A stretch of DNA of 64,000 nt, taken from contig NZ_AP025592.1 of assembly GCF_023169965.1 (NCBI RefSeq), positions 2,604,001-2,668,000 of the forward strand, given 5' to 3'. This document shows positions 35,459 through 44,100 of the stretch, piece by piece. The notes under the pieces were generated by a model that saw nothing but the letters and a program-made list of their open reading frames with translations, was not told the origin of the DNA and did no database searches. Origin of the DNA: Anaeromyxobacter paludicola. GTDB taxonomy: Bacteria > Myxococcota > Myxococcia > Myxococcales > Anaeromyxobacteraceae. A program made the translations under genes and the position numbers. The stretch's first letter is position 1. The number at the start of each line of letters is the position of its first letter.

Positions 35459-35489
35459 AAAAAGGGGGAGCCGCTCGCGCGGCTCCCCC
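35459..35489 (-). terminator. intrinsic terminator/attenuator between omcS and downstream operon
   Basis: On the minus strand GGGGGAGCCGC pairs with GCGGCTCCCCC around the loop GCGA and is followed by TTTTT. It lies 24 nt after the omcS stop and ends only 19 nt before the next ATG (35439). No promoter fits into that gap, so the terminator most likely lets a fraction of transcripts read through. omcS would then be made in large excess over the assembly proteins. Confidence 0.9.
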
Positions 35490-35513
35490 CATCATACGAC
35501 CCTCAGCAGGAGG

Positions 35514-36932
35514 TTAGTCCTTGCCGTGGCACTTGTTGCACAGCGAGCGCTGGAAGGCGCCGAAGTCGGTCGCCGTGCGGCCGTAGTACGCGGCCTGGAG
35601 CGCCGTCGCGCCGCGGGCCTGCGTGTCGACGAGCGCGTTCGCGTTCGTGATGAACGTGTCGTCGTTGTTCCAGCGGACCATGCTGCTGAAGCCAGACGCG
35701 TGGGCGCGGTGGCAGGAGAGGCAGGTCACGTTCGACTTGTCGGTGGCGGTGAAGATGTTGTTCGCCGCCGGGTTCGCCAGCTTGCCCAGATCGGACACGG
35801 CGCCGCTGTTGCCGGTGACCGAGATGATCTTCGCGCTCTCGAAGGGCACCAGCGAGGTGTACTGGTCACCCGTCCCGGTGAAGACGCCGCTCGAGACGTA
35901 GGTGTTGTACACGTTGAACTGGCCGGGCTTGAGGGAGGCGTTGTTGCCGGCCGGGTGCTTCAGGCCGGTGCCGCCGAGCGCGCCGGACAGGTAGTTGTCC
36001 ATGTGGATGTTGGTGTGGCAGTTGCGGCACCACTCCGCCATGCCGTTGCCGTAGGCGACGCGCACTTCCTTCGACCGATCGAGACCAGCGCCCGTTTCGG
36101 CCTTGTTGTAGTCCGTCGGCGCGACGGCCACCGGCGGGTTGTAGGTGAAGGGCGAGGCCGGGTTGGAGGCCGGAGCGTAGCCCTTGCCGCCGAGGAGGCG
36201 GTAGGCGCCGATAGCCTGGCCAGCGGCCGGCAGGTTGCCGTACGAGCCCGAGGAGTAGATCGGGGCCGTGATGGCGGTGTTGTCGCTGCCCGGAGCGGTC
36301 GGGCCGGCCCAGTTCCAGGTGGTGCCGGTCGCATCGGTCTGCATGCGCGTGCGGCCGTGCGGATCGTGGCAGCTCGAGCAGGAGAAGACCTTCTGCCCGG
36401 TGGCGTCGAACGACAGCGTGCCGCCCGGGGCGGTCAGCAGCGTGTCGGCCGGGATCACGAAGTCCGCGGCGACGATGTTGTGCCCGTGACGGTTCTGGAC
36501 GTCCGAGGCGTTGCCGCCGCGCAGGAGCCAGCCGAAGTCGCCGCCCGGCGAGTAGTTCATGTTGGCGAAATCGGTGGCCGGACCGGTGTTGACGATCACA
36601 TAGGGCCTGGTGCTGCCGCCCGCCGTCGTATCGCCGTGGCAGATGAGGCAGGTGGAGGACTGATCCGCCCCCTGCAGCAGGAACGCCGGGACCGCGTCGT
36701 TCCAGGGGTTCACCTTGGTCGAGCGCGCCACGCCGTTGGAGGCGTTGTGCATCACGTGGCAGCCGTCGCAGGCGGCGACGCCGCCGGCGTGGAAAGTGCC
36801 CGTCTTCGAGGTGGCGACTCCGTTGAACCAGCCCGTTGCCGTGACGTCCTTGCCCGTGACCGCGGTCTGAGCATTCGCTCCGAACGCGAAGGCGGCGATG
36901 ATGGCCGCCGCCCACTGCATCCTGATTCTCAT
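35514..36932 (-). CDS. omcS: OmcS-like hexahaem nanowire cytochrome
   Basis: 472 residues, signal peptide cleaved after ANA (residue 21). Six CXXCH motifs in OmcS order: CDGCH (55-59), CLICH, CSSCH, CRNCH, CLSCH, CNKCH (465-469). Sequence blocks that I know from Geobacter OmcS are retained: FHAGGVAACDGCHVMHN, LLQGADQSSTC, YSPGGDFGWL, HGHNIVAADF, SCSSCHDPHG, IGAYRLLGGKGY, VAYGNGMAEWC, LKHPAGN, CLSCHRAHASGF, AAYYGRTATDFGAFQRSLC. The His residues that bridge haems in the OmcS filament are in these blocks. ATG 36932 has GGGGAG 6 nt upstream; longer in-frame starts lie in the leader. Likely polymerises outside the cell into a conductive filament. Confidence 0.93.
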   Translation of the reverse strand: MRIRMQWAAAIIAAFAFGANAQTAVTGKDVTATGWFNGVATSKTGTFHAGGVAACDGCHVMHNASNGVARSTKVNPWNDAVPAFLLQGADQSSTCLICHGDTTAGGSTRPYVIVNTGPATDFANMNYSPGGDFGWLLRGGNASDVQNRHGHNIVAADFVIPADTLLTAPGGTLSFDATGQKVFSCSSCHDPHGRTRMQTDATGTTWNWAGPTAPGSDNTAITAPIYSSGSYGNLPAAGQAIGAYRLLGGKGYAPASNPASPFTYNPPVAVAPTDYNKAETGAGLDRSKEVRVAYGNGMAEWCRNCHTNIHMDNYLSGALGGTGLKHPAGNNASLKPGQFNVYNTYVSSGVFTGTGDQYTSLVPFESAKIISVTGNSGAVSDLGKLANPAANNIFTATDKSNVTCLSCHRAHASGFSSMVRWNNDDTFITNANALVDTQARGATALQAAYYGRTATDFGAFQRSLCNKCHGKD

Positions 36933-37055
36933 TTGATACTCCCCAAGCAACGCCACCGATCGCCCCAGCGATCGGTGTCGGGTGATTGCAGGAACTTCGC
37001 TGAGCTTCTTCCCCAAACGAACTGCGGATTCGGCTCAACAGCAGGGCACGGTTGC
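36933..37055 (-). promoter_or_regulatory. omcS 5' leader with stem-loop before the ribosome-binding site
   Basis: Expected transcript start near 37055 from the sigma-54 promoter gives a 5' UTR of about 123 nt. At 36954-36977 a perfect 10-bp stem CACCGATCGC/GCGATCGGTG with a 4-nt loop ends 21 nt before the ATG, just ahead of GGGGAG. The same plan (sigma-54 promoter, 120-nt leader, final hairpin, GGGGAG) recurs at 37671-37791 and 40996-41118, although the primary sequence here is different. Confidence 0.6.
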
Positions 37056-37065
37056 CAGGCAGCTC

Positions 37066-37080
37066 AGCAACGACCGTGCC
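37066..37080 (-). promoter_or_regulatory. sigma-54 promoter of omcS
   Basis: On the minus strand the sequence is GGCACGGTCGTTGCT, matching GGCACG-N4-TTGC(A/T) perfectly. An inverted repeat GGCACGGT/ACCGTGCC (37045-37052 with 37073-37080) overlaps the promoter and could bind a regulator. Confidence 0.8.
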
Positions 37081-37506
37081 GGGCGGTAAGGTGCGAAATT
37101 CCGGGCGAAACACCAAAAGTGACGCGTCAGAAATGGGTCAGTTCACGCAGGATTGGGGAATTGACACAGGGGAAACCGCGCCATTGACCGTCCGAGAACT
37201 CCCACCTGCGCGCTCACGCGCCCACACGCCTCGATCCCGCCTGAATGTCGGCGCGCCGGGACCATTCCGTTCCCGCCGCCGGTCGGCTCGCCCGTGAGTC
37301 GCGCCGCAATTATCCGGACGCCATCCCAGCGCAATTTCCAATCCGCCGGTGGGCGGGTGCCGACCTGCGCGCGGTGGACGGCTCTCCAGATCGCCACGCT
37401 TCGCACGCTCCCCGAGGCGTTCCGCTCCGTGAACCCCGCGCGTTCCGGCCACCCCTCCGCCAGCTCCGGATGCACGCCGACGGCCCTGGCCAGGCACGCT
37501 TCCAGG

Positions 37507-37525
37507 CAATGACGGTGGGTCATTG
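37507..37525. promoter_or_regulatory. candidate enhancer site, inverted repeat
   Basis: CAATGACGGTGGGTCATTG is a perfect inverted repeat with 7-bp arms and a 5-bp spacer. It lies about 120-140 bp upstream of the plus-strand sigma-54 promoter, the usual position of an enhancer-binding-protein site, and within the 859-bp region shared with the divergent omcS promoter. The remaining part of 36933-37791 shows no gene. Confidence 0.45.
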
Positions 37526-37645
37526 CGCCAATTGCGCGAAAACCCCCACCCCCCTGGGACAGGCTGCGTCTCCCGCCCCAGCCCTACCCCACCCGGCTTA
37601 GTGCTCAACTTTTGATTCCCGCGAAAATAGGACTAGTTCCAACGG

Positions 37646-37660
37646 GGCACGAAAGCTGCT
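37646..37660 (+). promoter_or_regulatory. sigma-54 promoter of the 12-haem cytochrome gene at 37792
   Basis: GGCACGAAAGCTGCT: the -24 element is perfect, GC is at -12 with correct spacing, and the -12 box is CTGCT. The predicted start is near 37671. Confidence 0.7.
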
Positions 37661-37670
37661 TGGCGACCCC

Positions 37671-37791
37671 GTGACTCACCAGCACGGCCACGGGATACCG
37701 CGAGCGCTGGGGTTGGGCCCCCGGCGCTCCAAAGCACGAGCAGTGAACGCACGGCACGCGCACGTCGCGCGTGACCATGGGGAGAAGGCAA
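37671..37791 (+). promoter_or_regulatory. structured 5' leader, copy 1
   Basis: About 121 nt. A 26-nt block at 37673-37698, starting GACTCACCAGCACGG, is identical to 40998-41023. Hairpin I (37702-37729) has outer arms GAGCGC/GCGCTC. Hairpin II (37755-37773) has arms CACGCGC/GCGCGTG and ends 18 nt before the ATG, followed by TGGGGAGA. In copy 2 hairpin I has a different sequence but still pairs, which argues for selection on structure. Confidence 0.65.
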
Positions 37792-40590
37792 ATGCGTCGT
37801 ATCTCGCTGGCACTGGCGCTCATGAGCGCCATCGCCGTGACTGGCTGCGGAGGGAGCAAGTCCTCCTCGAGCGCCGGGACGGCAAAGGGAGTTGGAGGGG
37901 CGTACTTCTACGTCAACATCTTCACCGCGCCGACGGCCGGCACCATCACCTCGGCCGACGGCAAGATCAACTGCGGCGGCGGGCAGACCGCCTGCGGCAC
38001 CAACGGGCAGACCCGCTACAGCTGGTACACCGACTCCACCAACACCACCGCGACCACGGTGGTGCTGACCGCCACGCCGCTCGCCGGCAAGGCGTTCGTG
38101 GGCTGGGGCGGCGACTGCACCGGCAACGGCACCTGCACGCTCACGGCGGGCAGCGACAAGTCGGTCGTCGCGATCTTCGCCGTCGCCGGGCAGCAGGGTC
38201 ACACGAACTTCCTCGACCCTGCCACCCACTCGGCGGCCTACGCCGCGTTCGCCGCCGGCGACAAGACGGCTCCGCAGTGCGTCAACTGCCACGGCGCCGC
38301 GCTCACCGGCATGGGCATCGCGCCCTCGTGCTTCACCTGCCACGACGTGAAGAGCGCCACGGCGAATCCGTTCGGCAACCACGGCGACACGACCGCGGCG
38401 GCGTGGGGCATTCACGCTCCCTCCGGCTGGAGCCAGGCCTGCCAGCGCTGCCACACCAGCCAGGGCTTCCAGGACTACATGGGCGCGCTCGCGGCGCCCA
38501 CCGAGTCGAGCCCGTCGGCCGACTACCTCGGCACCACGTTCCTCTCCACCAACACCCTCGTGGCCGGCACCGGCGTCGCGAACTCCTACGCCACCGGCTC
38601 GCTGCAGTGCCAGACCTGCCACAACAGCGTCACCGACCCGCTCTCGGCCGGCGTGACGAAGCTCACCTTCCCCTCCGGCGTGCAGGTCACGACCGACAAG
38701 GTCACCGCCCTCTGCGGCCAGTGCCACGAGGCGCGTGAGTCCACGGTCAGCATGAACACCCTCGTCGGGACGACGGCGGCGGACGCGCAGATCAACGCGG
38801 CTGGCACCAGCTTCAAGAACCCGCACTACCGCGGCGCCGCCGCCACCATCTACGGGTCGGTGGCCCAGGGCTGGGCGCAGTACGCCGGCAAGATCTACAC
38901 CGGCCAGAACCTCCACGGCGGGGTGGCCAGCTGCAACACCTGCCACGACGTGCACACCGGCGAGGTCGCCGGCGTCGTGAGCGCGAACACCTGCGGCAAG
39001 TGCCACTTCAAGGCCGACGGGACGCCGGTCGCGAACTTCGCCGAGCTCGAGGCCAACCGGCAGTACGGCTTCGAGGGCGACATCGACGGCAACGGCAAGG
39101 TCGAGGGTCTCGACGTCGAGATCAACGGCCTCAAGGCGACCCTCCTCGCCGCCATCCAGGCCTACGCGGTGAACGTGGCCGCCCAGCCGGGCATCTGCTT
39201 CGACGACGCCACCTACCCGTACTTCCTCAAGCACACCGGCGCTTCCGGCGCCTGCTCCTCCGCCGAGCTCACCGCGGCCGCGGCGTACAAGGCCTTCACG
39301 CCGCGCCTGATGCGCGCCGCCTACAACCTGAAGTTCGCCTCGACCGAGTTCGGCGCCTGGGCGCACAACCCCCGCTATGCGATCGAGATCCTCTACGACG
39401 CCATCACCGATCTCAACGCCGCCCTCGGCGTGAACGCCGTGCCGTTCAACGGCGTCCGCAGCTTCCAGGGCCACTTCGGCGGCTCCGAGGTCAAGGCGGC
39501 GGGCTCCGACGCGTTCACCGACTGGAACTCGACCGGCACCATCCCGGCGGCCTGCTCCCAGTGCCACGGCGCCCAGGCCGGCCTCACCAACTTCATCGCC
39601 AACCAGAACACCGCGCTGACCACCCCGTCGATCACCGGCTTCCAGTGCACCACCTGCCACGTGGCGGTGAACGCGAGCGCGGCGAACTTCAAGGGCATGC
39701 GCACCGACGTGACGACCCTCTACTTCCCGCCGGCCAAGACCGACCCGACCCAGCAGACGACGCTGGCCGCGACGGTCTTCCCGAACGCGAAGGACCGGGT
39801 CTGCGCCTCCTGCCACACCGGCCGCGAGAACAAGACCACCATCGACCTCGCCATCGGCACCAAGACGCCTGGGACGTTCTCGGTCTCCTTCAAGAACCCC
39901 CACTACCTCGGCGCCGCCGGCGTGATGTTCGGCTCGACGACCCACATGCTGTACGAGTACCCGGGCCAGACCTACGCCACCACGCCGGTGTTCTACGGCA
40001 CGACGGGCGCCGCTCCCGGCCCGTACGGCTCGCCGCACGGCGGCGGCTGCACCGGCTGCCACAACCCCCAGGGCACGCAGCACGGCTTCGGCATCGATCT
40101 CGCCACGACGGTTCCCGGCGGGACGTACTACGGCGTGCCCAACACGCTGGCGTGCGACGGCTGCCACACCAACGGCTCGCACGGTGACCACCGCCTCGAG
40201 CCGGTGAAGGCGAACGTGGCCGCCCTGGCCGCCGAGCTGCTCGTGAAGATCAACGCCTACCAGGTGGCCGGCGGCCAGAACGCGGTCTGCTACGCCGGCG
40301 GCGCCTATCCGTACTGGTACGTGGGCACGGTGCACCCCGGCGGCCAGTGCGACGCGACGGAGACCACCGGCTACGGGTCGAAGTGGGACGCCAAGACCGC
40401 CAAGGCCGTCTTCAACTACCAGTGGTCGCAGAAGGAGCCGGGCGCCTACGCGCACAACTACGACTACGTCGCGCAGGCGCTGATCGACTCCATCATGGAC
40501 CTCGATGCGGCCGCGGTGCTGCCGTGCGACGCGCACGACTCGCTCTGCATCAGCGGGGTCGGCGGGAGCACGCTCATCACCCGCCCGTGA
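37792..40590 (+). CDS. 12-haem outer-membrane lipoprotein cytochrome with InlB-repeat-like N-terminal module
   Basis: 932 residues. Lipobox IAVTGC (Cys19) followed by GGSKSSSSAG. Residues about 33-115 are the beta module FYVNIFTAPTAGTITSADGKINCG ... LTATPLAGKAFVGWGGDCTGNGTCTLTAGSDKSVVAIF, then the first haem pair CVNCH...LTGMGIAPSCFTCH. Twelve CXXCH in total (last CDGCH). The paired segments GAWAHNPRYAIEILYDAI and GAYAHNYDYVAQALIDSI, and repeated SFKNPHY motifs, show an internal duplication seen in Geobacter outer-membrane cytochromes. It is transcribed alone from a sigma-54 promoter and ends at a strong terminator. Likely an outer-surface metal reductase or filament docking protein. Confidence 0.9.
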   Translation: MRRISLALALMSAIAVTGCGGSKSSSSAGTAKGVGGAYFYVNIFTAPTAGTITSADGKINCGGGQTACGTNGQTRYSWYTDSTNTTATTVVLTATPLAGKAFVGWGGDCTGNGTCTLTAGSDKSVVAIFAVAGQQGHTNFLDPATHSAAYAAFAAGDKTAPQCVNCHGAALTGMGIAPSCFTCHDVKSATANPFGNHGDTTAAAWGIHAPSGWSQACQRCHTSQGFQDYMGALAAPTESSPSADYLGTTFLSTNTLVAGTGVANSYATGSLQCQTCHNSVTDPLSAGVTKLTFPSGVQVTTDKVTALCGQCHEARESTVSMNTLVGTTAADAQINAAGTSFKNPHYRGAAATIYGSVAQGWAQYAGKIYTGQNLHGGVASCNTCHDVHTGEVAGVVSANTCGKCHFKADGTPVANFAELEANRQYGFEGDIDGNGKVEGLDVEINGLKATLLAAIQAYAVNVAAQPGICFDDATYPYFLKHTGASGACSSAELTAAAAYKAFTPRLMRAAYNLKFASTEFGAWAHNPRYAIEILYDAITDLNAALGVNAVPFNGVRSFQGHFGGSEVKAAGSDAFTDWNSTGTIPAACSQCHGAQAGLTNFIANQNTALTTPSITGFQCTTCHVAVNASAANFKGMRTDVTTLYFPPAKTDPTQQTTLAATVFPNAKDRVCASCHTGRENKTTIDLAIGTKTPGTFSVSFKNPHYLGAAGVMFGSTTHMLYEYPGQTYATTPVFYGTTGAAPGPYGSPHGGGCTGCHNPQGTQHGFGIDLATTVPGGTYYGVPNTLACDGCHTNGSHGDHRLEPVKANVAALAAELLVKINAYQVAGGQNAVCYAGGAYPYWYVGTVHPGGQCDATETTGYGSKWDAKTAKAVFNYQWSQKEPGAYAHNYDYVAQALIDSIMDLDAAAVLPCDAHDSLCISGVGGSTLITRP

Positions 40591-40614
40591 GCTCGTAGCT
40601 CATACCTGTAGTCC

Positions 40615-40646
40615 GGCCCCCGCGGATCCGTCCGCGGGGGCCTTTT
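40615..40646 (+). terminator. intrinsic terminator after the 12-haem gene
   Basis: Perfect 11-bp stem GGCCCCCGCGG/CCGCGGGGGCC, 6-nt loop ATCCGT, then TTTT. It starts 25 bp after the stop codon at 40590 and isolates this gene from the next sigma-54 unit. Confidence 0.95.
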
Positions 40647-40970
40647 CATTCTGAGTGAATGACCCCTTCGCGCGAGGGTCGGTCCCTCCGATGGACTAGT
40701 CCTCGTCCGCGACGCCTCCCGCGGGCCCGCGAGCCGAGCTCGGTTCGTTCCGAAGTGAACGGGACAGGCAGGAACGCCCTGTGCCGAGCCCGAATCGTGG
40801 CGTTTGCGCCCCAGCCACTCCCGACCGTTCTTGCGAAGTTCACCCGGAGTCACTGTCGAGCCACCGCCCTCCGCGCGCCCCAGCCCATGCGGCAAATCCC
40901 CCAAGACACGACGCCACCCCCTTCCGGAGTTTCCGGTGGCAACCCGCGCGTTTGCGCCGTCACCGCGCGG

Positions 40971-40985
40971 GGCACGTTCGTTGCT
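40971..40985 (+). promoter_or_regulatory. sigma-54 promoter of the OmcA/MtrC-like gene
   Basis: GGCACGTTCGTTGCT matches the consensus fully (GGCACG-N4-TTGCT). Predicted start near 40996, giving a leader of about 123 nt. The remainder of 40647-40970 is non-coding. Confidence 0.8.
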
Positions 40986-40995
40986 AAGCCGCTCC

Positions 40996-41118
40996 CCGAC
41001 TCACCAGCACGGCCACGGGATACAGGCGAACACCGGGTGGGCACCCGGGGTTCGGCAGCAAACCGCAGCGAACGTAAGGGCACGCGCCTCGTCGCGCGTG
41101 CCACTGGGGAGACAGCAC
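40996..41118 (+). promoter_or_regulatory. structured 5' leader, copy 2
   Basis: About 123 nt. It shares the 26-nt 5' block (40998-41023) with copy 1. Hairpin I (41027-41054) has arms CGAAC/GTTCG plus inner CCGGGT/ACCCGG, different in sequence from copy 1 yet fully paired. Hairpin II (41079-41102) has perfect 9-bp arms GGCACGCGC/GCGCGTGCC and is followed by TGGGGAGA and the ATG. The coding start (MRRISLALAL) is also shared. Confidence 0.65.
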
Positions 41119-44100
41119 ATGCGTCGTATCTCGTTGGCACTGGCGCTCATCGGTGCCGTGGCCGTTTCCGGATGCGGGAGGAGCGGTTCCTCCGCCTCGT
41201 CCGGCCAGAAGGGCGCGAACACCGATACGTTCAACATCAACATCTACCAGGCGCCGGTCGGCGGCTGGATCACCTCGGCAGACAGCCGGATCAACTGCGG
41301 CGCCTCCGATCTGGGCACCCCGGTTGCGGACGCTGACGGCGTCCTCCACTCGACCCCGACATACATCACCGGCCACGCCGTCTGCCCGAAGCAGACGACC
41401 TACCCCTACGGCACCAGCGTGACGTTCACCGCGACCGCCGACACGGGCTTCACCTTCATCACCTGGGCGGGTGACTGCGCCGGCTCGGCCGCCACCTGCA
41501 CGCTCACCGGCAAGGCCGACGCGGCCCCGATCGCGATCTTCGCGAAGGCAGGCTCGGCGGGCCACGCGGCCGTCTTCTCGTCCGCGGAGCACGGTGTCGC
41601 GTTCGGGAAGTTCCTCCAGGGCGACGCGACCGCCCCGAAGTGCACCAACTGCCACGGCCCGACGCTGCTCGGCGCCGGCATCGCGCCGGCCTGCAGCCCG
41701 TGCCACCAGGCTGCCAACGCCGCGAACGTGACTGCCGGTCTCGAGTCCTGCGCCAAGTGCCACGCGGCTGCCGGTACCACCGGCATCAACAACGGCGCGG
41801 ACCACCAGGCGCTCTACAACAAGTTCGCGCACCCGACGAACGCCACCCTGAACGCGTCCATCGTCAGCGTCAGCACCAACACGACGTCGCAGGTCGCGAC
41901 CGTGACCTTCACCCTGACCAAGAACGGTCAGCCTTACACGGGCGATGTGACCAAGCTCGGCCAGAAGACCGTGTACGCGGCCCGGTTTGACCGCGCCACC
42001 GGCAAGGTCGTCGAGTACTTCTCGCTGTCGAAGCTCGCGCCCACCGCGACGCCCGGCACGTTCACGGCCAAGAACAATGCGACGCCGGCGCCGGCGACCC
42101 CGCCCGTCACGCCGGTCCTGGCGACTTTCGCGCCCGAGGCTTCGGACGCGTTCGTCTACGCGTACTTCGCCGAGAACCCGACCCTCTGGCCGAACCTCAA
42201 GAACTACAAGATCTACGGGAACGTCACGAGCGCCGCGATGACCTTCAAGGCCACCGGCCAGACGGATCCGTGGACCTACACCTCCACCGCCAACGTCGCG
42301 GGCTGCCAGAAGTGCCACCCGACGCCGTACATGAAGCACGGTTACCGCGCCGCCGTCGTGGCCGGCCTGCCCGACTTCATGGCCTGCAAGGCCTGCCACG
42401 CCGACACCCGCGTGGGCGAGGACTTCATCTTCCAGCTCACCTACGACAACTTCCCTTGGATCGCCGCCAACGGGGAGAACTACACCCCTGCGATCGAGGC
42501 GCAGTACGCCTACAACGCGAGCGTGATGAACGACACGCACATGGCGCACTCCGGCGAGATCAAGTACCCGCAGGAGATGTCGAACTGCGTGGTCTGCCAC
42601 GAGGGTAACCTCGCCACCATTACCGCGGACCAGAACTTCAACGGGAAGGTGTGCAAGAGCTGCCACCCGACGACCTCGCCGGTCGATGCCGCGGCGCCGA
42701 GCTTCGCGAACGTGACCGACGGCGCCAAGCTGGGTCAGAAGCTCGCGTACCACAACTTCAACTGGCAGAACGGCACGGTCCTCGAGGGTACCGCCCCGAA
42801 TCAGACCGAACTGGCCTGCACCGCCTGCCACAGCGATTCCGCTAAGGACGTCAACTGTGACGCCAACTACAACTGCACCGTGGATCAAACCAGCGGCGCG
42901 ATCGACGGTAAGGGCCCGTTCATGTACGGATCGTACGTCCCGCTGTTCAAGGACATCCACTCCGGTCTGAACAAGGCCATCTACGCTGCCGACGGGAGCC
43001 GCTACTCGGCCAGCATGCAGACGACCGTTGGCACGACCTCGTTCGCGTCCAACAAGCTCACGCTCGCGTTCAGCGTCAGCAACGTCCCGTCCAACGTGAC
43101 GATCAAGCCGACTGTCACGGCCAGCCTCTACGGCTACGACACGAAGGACTTCGTCGTCAGCGGCCACAGCAGCCAGTTCTCGGACAAGACGCCGAACCTC
43201 GAGTTCAGCGAGGGCGCCTGCCTCCGCGGCACCGGCGGGACCACCGGCGTGCCCTGCAAGCCGTCGAACACGGCGCGCCTCAACGTCACCCCGCTCGCCG
43301 CGGCCGGCAACTCCAACTGGACGGTCACCATCGACCTGTCGACGTGGGCTACCAAGCTCTCGGACGGCTCGGTCAAGCGTATCGAGGTCGGCTTCCTGCC
43401 GGACGCCACGCTAGTGACTGGCGTTGCTCCGAACACCGTCTCGACCTCGATCGCGATCTCCGGCCTGGCCGTGACCTACGACCTCGGCGCCGGCGCGGTC
43501 GTCCAGGACACCGTCGGCAAGGGCGCCAACGCCATCGTCGACGCGGCCAAGTGCAACAACTGCCACGACGCGCTCGGCACCACCTTCCACAGCCCGAGCT
43601 ACGGCTCTGCGGGCGTGGTCGGCTGCCGCCTCTGCCACTTCGTTGGCACCGGTGGGTCGCACCTCGAGATGCAGTCGCGCTCGATCGACTCGTACGTCCA
43701 CTCGATCCACTCGTTCCAGGCGTTCGACATCGCGAACGTCAACTTCGCGGATCCCGTCGCGGCGCTCGAGTATGAGGATCACATCACGGCCACGTACCCG
43801 ATGTTCACGACGCTGAACTGCGAGTCGTGCCACACCGCGGGTTCCTACGGCGTGCCCGACCAGAAGAAGTCGATGCCCGGCATCCAGTCGGCCTCCGCCT
43901 CGATCACCGGCAAGACCCGGGCGATCAACGGCGTGCCGAGCGTCGTCACCGGCCCTGCCTCCAGGGCCTGCGGCGGCTGCCACCGCGCCGAGCTCATCAA
44001 GGAGGACGCGGCCGGCGCGCTCAACGCGTTCGACGATCACGCTGGCGCGTCGTTCGGTTACCGCCAGGTCTCCGATGCGGCGCCGAAGACCATCACCGAC

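Noticed and set aside
37633-40536. 967-codon open frame on the minus strand
   Set aside because: Antisense of the 12-haem cytochrome gene, with shadow composition (Arg, Val, Gly, His) and no start signal.
37671-41118. GEMM (cyclic dinucleotide) riboswitches
   Set aside because: The conserved GEMM core (GGGCAAACC, GAAA tetraloop, GACGCAAAGCC) is absent, although the gene context would fit. Kept as an unclassified structured leader.
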